A stretch of 64,000 bases of DNA from Rhodeus uyekii. Lineage: Eukaryota; Chordata; Actinopteri; Cypriniformes; Acheilognathidae. Where the stretch lies: assembly GCA_037043235.1 (NCBI GenBank), contig JAWRVZ010000467.1:62001-126000 (forward strand), given 5' to 3'. The notes below the pieces were generated by a model that did not search any database, was not told the origin of the DNA, and worked only from the letters and a program-made list of their open reading frames with translations. The number at the start of each line of letters is the position of its first letter. The stretch's first letter is position 1. Shown piece by piece: positions 24,695-37,200 of this stretch. A program made the translations under genes and the position numbers.

Positions 24695-24994
24695 ATAACA
24701 CACACACACACACCTAAATGTGCTTAAAGCAGAACCAAAACTGCTGCAGTGTTTCTTCTGCCAAGATGCAACTTATACCCTAATTTCTGCAATTCAACAC
24801 TCAAGTCAGTTTCTTCTTTCACGTAAGCAATAAATAAGAGTACATGCTATACTGTACAATAATAATAATACATACTATTAGTAAATACTACACAATATTT
24901 GTACTGAAAGGGCATTGTGACATTGGCAAGAACACCTAAGGAAATGCAACAAAAAAGCATTTACAAAGGGCGTTTAATCTGTGGTTATAACAGG

Positions 24995-25025
<31 letters not shown>

Positions 25026-25880
25026 TACATACATAGTAGTGGCTAAAAGTGATATCTGGCAGGCATCTGTTTTAATGACCCTATAATTTGGATTAAACCA
25101 TGAAAATAGGAGGAAAACATTTTAAAAAGTGATGGAAGAAAACACAAAAACATTACACTTGATCAAGTTTCTGACAAAATTATTTGGCAAAAACTACAGC
25201 TACAGGTTTTTATTTATTTAAAAATATGCATGGAAAAACAAAAATCTTACAGGAAAAAAAACAAACACACACACACACACACAAACATAATAAACCATTC
25301 ATATTTAGTTTTTGCATGTGTTCATAACTTCTTTGCATCACTGGCCAAAATCACGTCGTTTACACAATTTGGCAGGTTTTACAGAGTTAAATACAATAAC
25401 AAAAACGCAATATACCTACAAATAAAATATGAAGATGTCAATTTTCCCAGACCAGGTTATGTTTTAAGAATTTTAAACGCACATTAAACATAGGATTAAT
25501 TTCTCATCATACACTTCTGGCGAGTCAGGAATGAATGTCTGAGCTTGAAGAAATAAAATCTAAAGTCTAAACATGAAAAATAAAGGCCATCAGACTTCCT
25601 CCATTCACAACATACCAGCCTCACTTTGTTTGTGGATAAACGAGATAAGATCAAATCAAACCACGGCTGTTCCCAGTTAACTGAATCCCAATTAAGGAGT
25701 AAAAGCCACGGGGATATCGAAATAACACTTGGTTAATTGTCACAAGTGTTTAAAAAGCTTCAAAAACTAGTAAGGAAGGCCTAAACTCTGCAGAACAGGA
25801 AGTGATTAGCATTAGCTGGCTAACCGGTCAACTCACCCAAAACAAACTTTACGCACATTTTAAGTGCATTGCATTCTTAC

Positions 25881-26060
25881 CTGGTTATAAGTATAGGTTT
25901 GGTCTTAGGTGCCGACGTCTTCTAGCTTTTAAACTACCTCAGCTGTACCGTTCCCTGAGTTTAATGCCGTCCATAATTTTCTGAGCCGACAAAATGTCTA
26001 CAAAGTACTGTAACAAGAGCTGTGTGTTCAGTCATGCGTTTGGTAACTTTTCATTGGACG
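25881..26060 (-). promoter_or_regulatory. wasf2: Probable wasf2 untranslated first exon and promoter
   Basis: On the minus strand a consensus donor (ACCAG then GTAAGAATG) ends an exon at 25881. The acceptor partner is CTAAAAG just upstream of the start codon near 24604. Minus-strand CCAAT boxes (plus-strand ATTGG near 26052 and 26084) lie right upstream. The exon start is inferred. The METTL24-type gene ends less than 700 bp away on the same strand. Confidence 0.5.
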
Positions 26061-26685
26061 GCGCGTGTTGCTCCAAAGAGTCTATTGGCTGATGAAGCTG
26101 TCAATCAAAAGGAAAGGGGCGGATATAGAAACTGGAATCTTGAAAGCGCAACTCCACCCTAGCGACTCAAAAACATCTGTTTTGAGGGGGAGGGCTGTAA
26201 TTCCTGAATTCCAGTCCGAACAAATCCGAAACATCGCCACAAGTCATAACATTTCAAGTGGCACCCTTGCAGGATTTTAGGCAGACTGGAAAAAAACGAA
26301 ACAAGAGTCTGATGAACTTCTCATTGCGTGTAGTTTATTTCATATTAAGCAATGCATTTGAAAAAAATATTGCACGTAGCCCTTTTGTATGAAAACGACT
26401 TTAAAGTTAATGTATTATCACAGTGATGGATTTAATTGTGCGGACATTGCAGTTAAATAATTGCAGTTCCGTTCCTAACCACTAGGCGGCTTTTCCTAGC
26501 ATACAGACAGAAACAAAACAACACTTTGCAACTTTACGTCTTTAAAATGTGATGCATATTTGCATGTATTTAACATGTAAACTTCATTAAACAACGCTGC
26601 TTTGGTTTAAAGTACTCTTAGAGACATAATCTTTTTTCATGGATTCTGAGTTTTGCTTCTGTGTCTACTGGGATTTTGAAGTTGG

Positions 26686-29600
26686 TCATCCGGGTTGCTC
26701 CCTTGTCCTCATCCAGCTGAGTGTGTATGAGCTGTGCGAGTTAGCCAGCTTGTGTCTCAGCACTATGTGGCCCGGGCCGTGCGTGGAATGCACGAGGCGG
26801 AGTCCTGAGATGCGGAGGGCTCTCAAGACACTGTACCAGAAACGCACCACCTCCTCTTCTGCTCCACCCACCTCAAACCCTGCCCACTGCAGATGAACGG
26901 TCAGAATGAGCTGATTGATCCTTTTGAGAGTGCCATCCTTGATCCAGCTGTCTAAAATGCGCCATTCAGCGCTCTCCAAATCCATACGCAGGACATCCAC
27001 CTACACCAACAGACACTAAATGAATGTAACATTTTGGGACCAAGCACACGACACTTCAGAAAAATAGTTTTTGCATTTAATCTGTCCTTTTAAAATGACT
27101 GAAGATTAAACTGAAAATGCAATATAGAAATACAACTCATCTTATTATGAGTCACTGTTGCTTGTGTGAACACAGACTTAAGAACATAAAGGTGATTCAC
27201 TTTAGTGTGATTCACTACTGGGTGGTGAGTGTGAGATTATGTGTGACTTGACGTCTGAATGAGTGTGTTTGGGTGTAAGTACCGTGGTGTGGCCCAGGGC
27301 GTCCATAATGTCAAGCAGCCTGCGCTGTACATTACCCAGTGAGAGACTGCGTGGGTTTCTCCAGTCTAACCAAGCCCGGTGATTCTTAATATATGCAGGC
27401 TCTCGGCCCCCTCGACCGCTGGGGTCAAAGCGATGAACCTCACACCCCGCGTACAACATTGTGTCTAAAAATCCAGCATCCTTCCCATCCAGACTATAAT
27501 GATACAGACAAAAGATAGCATGCATTTTAAACAGCTTGAATCATTGAAATGAACAGGCCAACCAATGCATCAGTCAAGAAAGAGCTACAGAATCTGGGGC
27601 AAACTTCAGCTTTTGTTTTAGTCTTTTCTTCAGATTATATACTAAACAAATCCCACCCTTCAGGCCTAATGAAGAAACAAGGAGCCCTTCATTCTCTGAA
27701 ATGAACAAGTCTGGTATTAAAGTGGAAGTAAAGAATTTTACATTATTAAGTAAACTGATTTTCACTTTAATAAAAAATACAACAAACACAATTAATGTAA
27801 GCATTTTAAGGAAAAAAGGACGTTTTGTTATAGCTTTTGTTGCAATGCCTCAGCGTGAGTGATGTCACAGGGTTTGTTTGCTCCATTGGCTAGTGAAGTA
27901 ATATGAGCATTTCTTTATTTTTTGACAAACTTGAAAGGACCGTTGAGTCCATAATAAGTCCAAATTGCTTATGCATATGAGTCGATGCGGCGAGGGAGGC
28001 TGATCTGGACCATGTATTGCTACGGTCACATCATGCTGCGTTCATTTAGCACACTATACCGGGAGTGGGATGTGTTGGAGGTGACAATGCTTTCTCTTAA
28101 AGATGTTTGAGCGGAAACACAGGCGCGTCCTGTTAACAGCAGGTAAGCTAATTGTATTTGCATGTGAACAAAATATGTTAAAATCACACCACTACTAGTG
28201 AACAAGCCAGAGTAATGCAAATATGACTGAAAGAGCTCACATAACCATAAGATTATACATGATATTTTATGAAAGGTTGGTTGTTTACATCATGTTGTGC
28301 TCAATGTTTGGGACACCATGATCAAAACTTCATGACGCAGAAAGTTTGATGTTGGATATTCATCAAATTATGGTGAAAACTAAAAACATTTCTTTACTTT
28401 GTCTGGCACACTGAAAAAGCATGAATAAAAGAGTTATATTAAAAATAGAAAACACCCATATGACATCATATAAAATCAACTTTACTATATATTTGATCTA
28501 TTAGTGTGCATATCACTTAAAATATTGCAACTCAAATCTAATAAATACATGAATATCTAATAAACTGTCTTCGCCTTTATCTCTCCCTGTCAGTCCTCGA
28601 CTATATCTGCTCGCCGCAGGCAACGCAACAAATCCTGTGATGTCACACGCTGAGGTATTGCAAGGTATTGCTCCAAAAACTATAACAAAACATCCTTTTA
28701 AAATGCACGAAATCTGAACAGAAGAGGAGCAACAGCCATAAGGGAGTGTGTTATAGGTCCTACCAGCCCTGCTAATGATAGGATTCTTAATGCATTGTGT
28801 GTGTGGGTTTAAAATGGTTACATTAATCATTTACTCTTTAAACAAAATTATCCAAGTTACATTTTTATTGTTTCTTTATTAGATTAACCATTTAATTTTT
28901 ATGTACGTCACAGTATGGAAGAAAATATCTGTCGCTACTTTCAATTTAAAAAGAGCTGATTTTAACTTGCATTTATTTGGAGAATGTCTTAACTCTTTAA
29001 TGCCTCCCCCAGCATTTTTTATAGTTTCCAGCTACCGGCAGCATTTTTGATAATTTTCACAAAACTTTCAGAATATTTTGAAAGTTACCCCCAGAATATT
29101 TTGTTGTATGAATATGAATTGTATGAATTCTTTTTTTACCAACACTTGAATGTGGGTAAGTTTCATATTAAAGCAAAATTGTGAGCAAAAAGCTGAGAAA
29201 ATCTCATTTTTGTTAAAGTAAATCAGATTCAGAACATTAATCCATCAATTGAGTCCATTGAGTCTATCAATTTTCCAAAGCTTCACAGTCGTAAAGCTTA
29301 TCCTGGGTCGATATTTCATTCTGCAACATTAGGCTGTTTTGATTTATACGTCATTTAATGTTGATGATCGCGTTATTTTACATATGCATCTGCTTGCATT
29401 TTCTATTGCTCGTTTCTGCTCCTTTCTTGCCTGTGTTTTGATCTGGAGATTCTGCACTCTTTCAGAAGATGTGTAATAGCGCTCCGTACCATATAACAGT
29501 GAAAACACGGACAGCCAGAAAGAGTTAATCTGCTGAAACTTAATGTATATGTGTACCTGAATGAGTAGGCCACACAACCCTTTTTGCCCTTCCAGTGGTT

Positions 29601-30748
29601 GATGCACAAAACATCTGACAGACCAGGAGAATGTTTAGATTGATTCCCATCTGAATTCTGGACCACTGAGCAATTCAACTGCAAAGTATGAAAGAAAAAT
29701 AATCCAGATATCATTTTTTTAAAGTACATTTTTATAATATGCAACTGCACATTGTTATGTAAGACAATACAGGAAGCGTTATAGTAAGTTTGTGTACCTC
29801 TGTTGTGGTGATGAACTGGGTAAGACGCAGCAGCTCTGCAAAAAACGAGGGTTGTTCTGACGCCCATGGCTGCAGAATCAGCTCTCTAGCTGAGGCCTGT
29901 AAACACACAAACACAAATTTCACATGCACACACAAAAACGAGGGATGCAGCGGAGGAGGGTCAGGCATTCGATAGCACTGGGTGAGCATGTGCAACGCTC
30001 CAGGCAGGAGAAGTTGCAGCTTGTTTGGGGTCACACAATGGTGCCCTTTTGAAACCAGAGGTTGAACAAAAGAAACAGAGGGAACTTTTTCAACCTGATG
30101 GGCTGCTGGAAATCGAGCCTCTCCCAAAAAAATACTACAACCCTGTTTAGTAACCATGGAGACACCAGACTAGAGGAAGAAGGGATATGACTCACTGAGG
30201 AACTCACTGCTGTGGGGGCGGACAGAGAAAGGGAGAGTGAGCGAGAGACTATTTTTCAGAACATTTTTCCATGTTAAAGAGTCTAGGAGGGATCCCCGTA
30301 TATTTTGCCAAGTCACACATATGCTTTCCAATCCCTCCAGATGAAAAAAAAAGAAAAAAGTTGAATGCATAATTTAGTCACTTTAAACCAGCCTATTTTC
30401 TAGGACAACTTTGAGTTGCATGTGGAAGATGGGAAGTTCCCTGCATGAGATTACCTGAGGTCCTTCGTCTTCGTATCCTGTCAGTCTTGAATCCTCGTCA
30501 GTCCACAGACCCAAAACGCCACTTTCCACACCACGCTCATTCGTCCTAACCTCGGGCGACAGTGACCCGTCATTCTGCGCAATGCTTATGACGAGAAAAG
30601 CCGGCTCGTCCGCCCTCGCGCTCGCGCTTCCATTTGCGCGCGGCACCGTTAAACTCACCAGCAGTTGTACGAGCAGTAGCACACACACACCTATAATAAA
30701 CATACGGTGGGAAATGCCTCTGAGACCGCTGAAGTTACAAGCGGCCAT
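26686..30748 (-). CDS. mettl24-like: METTL24-type methyltransferase-like protein, membrane-anchored (five coding exons)
   Basis: A member of the METTL24 group, predicted S-adenosylmethionine-dependent methyltransferases with a single N-terminal membrane anchor; the substrate is unknown. Minus-strand exons are 30748-30455, 29896-29798, 29678-29557, 27493-27283 and 27000-26686. All introns are GT..AG, and the sum is 1041 nt (346 aa plus stop), in frame; human METTL24 is 366 aa. A signal-anchor helix (FIIGVCVLLLVQLLVSLTV) begins near residue 17. Exons 3-4 encode KGCVAYSFSLDGKDAGF, a GCEVHRFDPS segment typical of the fold's second acidic strand, and exon 5 begins VDVLRMDLESAEWRIL, a family hallmark. 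It lies tandemly between wasf2 and ahdc1, the position METTL24 holds beside WASF1 in human. Family identity is strong, orthology versus mettl24 itself is inferred, and catalytic activity is unproven. Confidence 0.85.
28738..28800 (+). repeat. 63-bp block, partner of 24632-24694
   Basis: It is identical to the reverse complement of 24632-24694 over all 63 bases. It lies in the METTL24-like intron between exons 3 and 4. Flanking similarity fades at once on the left and after a few GT-rich bases on the right. Confidence 0.85.
28990..29527. mobile_element. TTAACTCTTT-ended MITE, copy 2
   Basis: TAACTCTTT at 28990-28998 and AAAGAGTTA at 29519-29527 are inverted ends. The right part matches copy 1 at 16755-17311 ('tgtaatagcgctccgtaccatataacagtg'). 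The element ends 30 bases before exon 3 of the METTL24-like gene. Confidence 0.7.
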
Positions 30749-31040
30749 CCCTCCCCTGTCTTGAGCTTGGAGTGACCCGTGGGAGCGCAAACACCAGGAA
30801 AAGCGCCGGCGCCGCCGTGACTCTCTGGCCCGAGGGCACTGGGATGGACACTGGTGCGCGCGAGCTAGGCAGGGGCTTTCCCACTTCCCAAGAGGAAAAC
30901 AGGTTAATAGACATGTCAGGTCGGGTTGTGTGAGGCTGAGGGACGGACATGGGAACAGCACAGATAGATAGACAGAAACCAGTGGAGCTAACCATTCAAA
31001 CTCAGACAGCCACGCGCGCACGTTTCACTACTATGTGCGC
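30540..31040 (-). promoter_or_regulatory. mettl24-like: CpG-rich block over METTL24-like exon 1 and promoter
   Basis: GC and CpG content are raised from about 30540 to 31040, covering the first coding exon and about 300 bp upstream of its start codon. The exact transcription start is not visible. Confidence 0.5.
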
Positions 31041-34000
31041 GTCAAATGAGTAGGATGTCCATCTACCCACAATCCATAATTCAGCAGGTGAGTAATATCC
31101 TCATGACGTAGGCAATTGCATCTTCTGGGGTTGGGAAGTGCGCAGCAAGTGGATGAGGCTCATCTTTAAAAACCCTTCCTTTCAATCTAACGGGAATCAG
31201 GAAGCCGACGGCAGATCATGTCTGTTATTTCTGGAAAACAGGCTTACTGGTGGTCTGCAACACCCTCTTTGTAAACTAAAGGTCCGTTTGCAGAAGAGAT
31301 GGTGTTTTTATACAACAGAAAACACAAACAAGTCATTAAAATTGACTTGTTGGTCAGGAGTATCTTGTACGTCGCTTTCCCATTAAAAAGTTTCCCTTAC
31401 TGCTTTTGCTTGTTCTTTAGTAAACAATTAATGTTTCTTAATGAACAATTATAAGTTGGCCTAAGTGCTGATAGCTAAATGAGGGACGACTGGTTGAACA
31501 TCACGAGTTTATTTTTAAGGGTCTATTAACATTGTTCACGCATGACAATCTCAGTGGTGATTTAAAGTCCTTCTAAAACTTAAATAAAATTGCAAGCGTG
31601 AAGTTTTTTTTTTACAAGGACACTGTTGTTGTATTTTTAAATGTCTTAAATAGGTTTGTGACCTCTTAACAATTGTAACATTAACCTTAGGTCACAAATA
31701 TGGGGAGAATAATTGCTCAATAAGTAAAATAACAAAAAAGCTATATTTGCACAGAAACTGGATTTTAATTTTAATTAAAAGGCAAATGCATATTTGATGT
31801 TGGCAATGTTTTATGTTGATGTTGTCTTGACTGCATATCAGCTTTTTATTTAACCTTTAAATCTTGTTTGTCCATTTGTATAAATGCAAATGGACAATTA
31901 AATAATGTATAATAATTTATCAACCTGATGCACGTTATATTGTATTTTCCAGGTGCTGCAAAGTACATTTTTGTTGTCTATGCATATTGAAAAATATCAT
32001 AAGCGATAAAACAGGAGTCCGATACTGCAGCAACACAACTATCAAACAATGCAAATAGAGAACGCACAGAATGATAGTGAACAGATTAAGTGTCTTTCTT
32101 TCTCTTTATGTCTAAAATATGTGCTCTTTCTGCATCCTAGGCCTGAAATATTATATTAGACGATAAGCTATACATTTGTCTTTAGATGCGCAAATCCCTT
32201 GGGTTGATCTGTTAGAGAGAACTGACATAATTGTCCAATATTTTCACATCCTCAACCCAGTGGGGCAGTTCAAGGATGATGCCCCCCCCCCACCACCCCA
32301 CACACACACTCCAATACTACACACATTCAAACTAGTCAATGAAAAGTATACACTATAGTCTCACTGCTCTCCTTCACTCAGATTACCTACTTTCCATTCA
32401 TTTAGTAATTCCCATACAATCTTCATTTCTCTGAAATCTCTGTTCATGTCCTCATCTGAGCTCCTGTTAGGATGTCTGTTGAAAAAAGCACAATTGCCTC
32501 ATTCCAAACGTCGCTGGAATGCAAAAGAGGCACATAAACCACTCGCTCAAAAAAAAAACTGTTTTGATAACATTTCAGAAATGTTTTGGGATTTAGCATT
32601 ATAACGAACCCTCCGGTTTGATCCTGCTCATGCTGCACACATATCCATACATGATATCAAGATTAAATCATTTAAATCCTTATTAAAAAATAATGCACTT
32701 TCATAAAAAGACAGTCATCTGAACGAGAACTTTTGTTAAGTGTCTTAGTAAAGGTGATAATAACTGCAGGTTAATATCCATTGTATTTTTATTTTCCTGC
32801 TTGGCTACCAATGGACCTCATTTCATTTTCATCGTATTTCCCCAATCACAGAGGAGAGGCAGGACAAAATTAAACAATGATCAGAACAGAATGTGTATTT
32901 AAATATTTTCACCTCAGATACAGTATATGGAACAGACAGATACAATATTTCATCACAAAAAATCACTGTACGACACAGCGGACCACAAGAAATACGAACA
33001 GAGGGATGAAAGAAAAAGAGGAGGAGAATATGCATTGTCCACACCCTGAGCTTCAGGCTATCGTATCCGGGGTGGAAAGTACCCTGGGCTCTAAACATCT
33101 CGACAAGGACAGCATCTTTCAGGGGCAGTGCATGGGTGTCTGTCCTCCTGTTATGATAAAAACACACAAATGAGAGTTGGATGTTGGGCACAAAGTGACC
33201 ATGCTGCAGATCCAGAGCGGCGATTGAAGGGATCAAATTTGGACACATTCCTGTGGGACCAGACCAGGCCACTGATAAAAAAGATTACTTAAACTGTACT
33301 TGCACAAACCCAAGCTGAACAATTTAAAGCCACATAAAACTGGTATTTCCCTCATGTGTTCTTACAGCAGCTAAAAAACACCATCATGACATTGCTGCTT
33401 TAACATATCTCTTTCAGCAGGACTCTGAGATTCGGGTGTTTTCATAGCGGTGAGCTCCTCAAGTGATCGAACCATTTGAGTAGCTTATGTACAAATGCTG
33501 TTTTTGTTTTTTGTTTTTTCTTAAAAAATGTCGAACTTAAAGAGCGAGTAGAGGGCAGAGTTTGTGCAGTCACCATTCATAGATGCCGAAGGAAGTGAAC
33601 CTTTAGGATTAAGTAATCTCCCCAGTGACAAAATTAGAGGAGGATAAAACAGACAAAGAGGGAGCAAGTTCAGGATGTAGACAAAAACCTTTTGTGTGGT
33701 CTCGCACATTGGTTGAGGTTTTGGGCATCACTGAAATGTGAGTGTGTGAGAATCACATTTGCACAGTTGCACTCTAAAAGAAAGGGACAAGTCTGTTCCC
33801 TGCGTTTCATCCAATTGGTTTCTTCGTGATACTAGTAGTGTCCATTCTTTATTTAATAAGTCCCTAGCCCAAGCTGTGTAGCAATATTAGTTTGCAAGAA
33901 TTTTTGTGCGTGCATTTGCAGTTGCAAGTCAGCGTATGAAAAATATTTGCAAGTATGTGAATGTTTTGTGAGCACAAAGTATGTGTGTGTTCGTGCATGT

Positions 34001-34291
34001 GTTTCTGTGTATTTGGATCTTGATTGTCACTGCTGGAGAAGTCTTTATTTAGTCCATAGCTCTGAAACTCTTCAGTCTAATTCAGTAAGCGTCTTCCAGA
34101 GCTTATCTTTAAAAAAAAAGATTAAAAATATGAAAAGGGTATCGTCCATTTCATCTGTCAAGAAAGAAAAAAAAGAATAATCAACTTATGTCACAATATA
34201 GATTGTGGTAGTATTTACTCAGACAACTTCCTACTTAAATATGTAACAGCATTAACGTCGTACCTCTTCAGCGATGCCACGATAATTTCAA
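31041..34291. other. METTL24-like upstream region and ahdc1 3' UTR region
   Basis: I see no coding exon. The right part is expected to be ahdc1 3' untranslated sequence, since ahdc1 genes have long 3' UTRs. Minus-strand AATAAA candidates occur near 33849 and 34044, but none is decisive. A C run lies at about 32282-32291. Confidence 0.5.
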
Positions 34292-37200
34292 CTACAGGCT
34301 GGTGACGGTGAAGCCTTCATCGCTGGGCTGGTCAAGTAGCTGGCAGAGTACCCCTCCCCGGGCTGTTTGGGGTGCATAACGGTGTCCAACAGGTGCATAG
34401 TTGTCCAAGTTACCATGGTAACCCATCTCATCATGCTGAGGGGAAGAGTCCAGAGTCCCACTCGCACAAGCTGACATGGAAGGACCTCTTGGTAAAGGGG
34501 AAGGGTACGACGAATGGGATGGAACTCTCATCCCAGATACCATCAATGACATGTCCCGTTTGTGGGAAGGCAAAGAGACTGCTGGTGGCCGCTGTTCCTC
34601 AAAATTTTGGGGGCTTCCAGCGACACTTCCTCCTTGCCCATACCAGCAGGGAGAGCCACTGTAACTCGGGGAATCATACTGGGAGAACTGGTCTTTTGGG
34701 ACCCGATGTGGACTCATGGCAGAACCACACTGCGGTAATAGCCGAGGGGTTGGGGAAAGGGTTGGGCTAAAAGTCCTGGCAGCATGCCCATAAGTCTGTG
34801 AGGGAGGACCAGGTTTAGGATACTGCTTTAGGGCATCTGACTGATTTGACAAACTGGGGGACACAGAGGCAGAGTCTGGAGGAAAGACGTGCGCAAATCT
34901 CTCATCTGAGGAGGGAGTAGAAGTGTGGACAGAATATGGAGAGGGGTATTCACAGGACTCTGGGGCATGGCTGAGAGGTGATAGGCTACTACTATCTCCA
35001 CTGTAATAGTCCAGTGCTTCTTGATATAGACCCCCTGAACCCATTTGCCCTGACCCTGATGGGGTTGAAGGCTTTTGAGATTTGTTTTTTGGGGGTGGGG
35101 GACGATCTCTCTGGCATGGAGAGTATCCTCCCCTGCCTCTGGCTCCCCTGGGTTGTCTCCCACCTGTAGCACTACGTTTCGGACCTCCTTGCATTGGAGG
35201 GCTGGCAGGTGAACCTGGGGGAACAGAGCATGCTTCCTTCTCATTGTGTATCTCAGACTTTTTTCTTCTTCCACGACCCGGCTTCGCCCCCCCTTGGAAT
35301 AATACATTCTGACTCCAGTTGTAAGAAGGGCCTGCCGAATTCTCATTCCAGTCAAGCATTAACTTCTCCAGGCTTGAAAGGCTAGATTGACCCTCAGGCA
35401 TAGGAACATCCCTTGGGCGAAATGCACCCCCCACAACACTCATCCCCCCTCCACCAGTGTGAGAAGAGTCTGAGGAGGATTCGGAGAGCGTGTCAAGGCA
35501 GGGACGCTGTTTGGCTTTTTGGGGTGTGTAGTTCGAGATATCCAGAATGTCTTTGGATTCTGATCCAGATCCAGCTACACCATAATCGGAGTAACCATGA
35601 AACTGATGAGGACCATATGCATCACTACCCCAGTTATTTCCCCCTTGCCTAAATCCCCACTGAGCTGTAGAGGCGTATTGTCTGCAACCCTCAGGCGGAG
35701 AGGAGGATAAGGAATAGGGACTAGACTTTGACAATGACATATAACTTCCACCTGGTGAGGTTGCGCCAGAGTCCCCTCGCTGTATGGTCGAATGGGGTAG
35801 GCCTGGATATCCACTATAATTGCGCTTGGCAGATCCCTGGTAGTTAGAATAACTCATCTGACACTGTGCAGAGGGAACAGAGGGAGTTTTTGTCCCGTAT
35901 GTAAAGCTACAGTCACTTGGCCTTTGCTGTTGCTGCTGATGTTGAGGGAGGGGATAAATACTTCCTCCTTGAGGAACCCCAGCACTATAACTAGGTGGAT
36001 ATTGAGGAAAACCTCCAGATGGATGTGGAGAGCTGGGTGAACGGGAAAGCATGAGTGCAGGGGATTTAGGGAAGGATGGAGTTGGAGAAGTCTGCGAGAC
36101 ACTGAATGAATACGAGGGTTTAGTTGCCGAGCTGGCTTGAGTTTGGGGTGAGGGTAATGGTGCCCCTTCTCCAAGACAGGCTGCTCCTTTAGGACTTCTT
36201 TTAGGAAAGGCAGGAGACCAGCGATGGGCTGCACCAGGACTGCCACCCTCATATCCTGGGGTAAGTTTACGCCCTTCCTGACGTCCAGCGGGGCTGGACA
36301 TGGAAATGTCTAGCAGGTCAGAAGAGTCGTCAGAATCAAGTAGAGAGCGAAAATATCCTGCAAACATTCCCTGAGACTCTTCTGCACTGCACATCCCTCT
36401 CATACCAGGGCTGTGGTAAATCCCTCCCTTGCCAGCCTCACCACTTTGAAAACTTCCACGGGGGGAACAAGGACTCTGATAACTACTTGCTTTCTCGGTA
36501 ATATCTCTGTCTCCTTTTCCTATCCAACTACTGTTCTCATTTAGCCAGTCTTGCTCTTGGGCACCTGTACAATTTTTAAAAGCCCCATTCTTTCGTGAAC
36601 GGCGTTTTCTAACCTTCTCACCTTGTACAGAGTCACCTAAAGCTGCCCTACTTATTCCGCCAGCAACACCCTTGCCTCTCTTTCGAGGAGTTCCTGGTTC
36701 AGACGCAGGGACCTTGCGCTTTTTTCCAATCGTTTCAAAGAAGTCACTGAATGACCTTTTAAAAGAATCAGAGGATCCAGCTGCTCCCCCTCCTCTACTC
36801 CCCATACAGCCTGCACGACCACCTCTTCTGCGAAAGCCTGTGAGACGGTGCAAAAGAGTGGAAAGGGATGGATTTTCAGGTGGTATGTGAAAAGTCTCAG
36901 GCTCTGTTGGGGTCCAGCAGCGTGGAGGGGAGCAGCGGCCTGTGCTGGGAGGTTGTCTGTTCAAGAAGGCCAGTTTGGAAAGGACATCTGCATATTCTAC
37001 TTTAACATCATTGGTATCATTAACATACGAGGGTTGTGGAGACGGTAGCTTCACCGTTCGCCGCCTCCGAATTTTTTTTGGCTCCGCTGCACTGGCTGCT
37101 CCTGCTCTGGTCTCATGCATGTCAGGTTGTCCCGGTAATGCCTGTTTAGGGGGGCGCCCCCTGCGCCGCTTCAAGATTACAGGAAGCTCACCCGGTGGAA

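Noticed and set aside
28513..28830. A 105-codon minus-strand open frame over the 63-bp duplicated block
   Set aside because: There is no family resemblance, and it lies within a METTL24-like intron with no conserved junctions.
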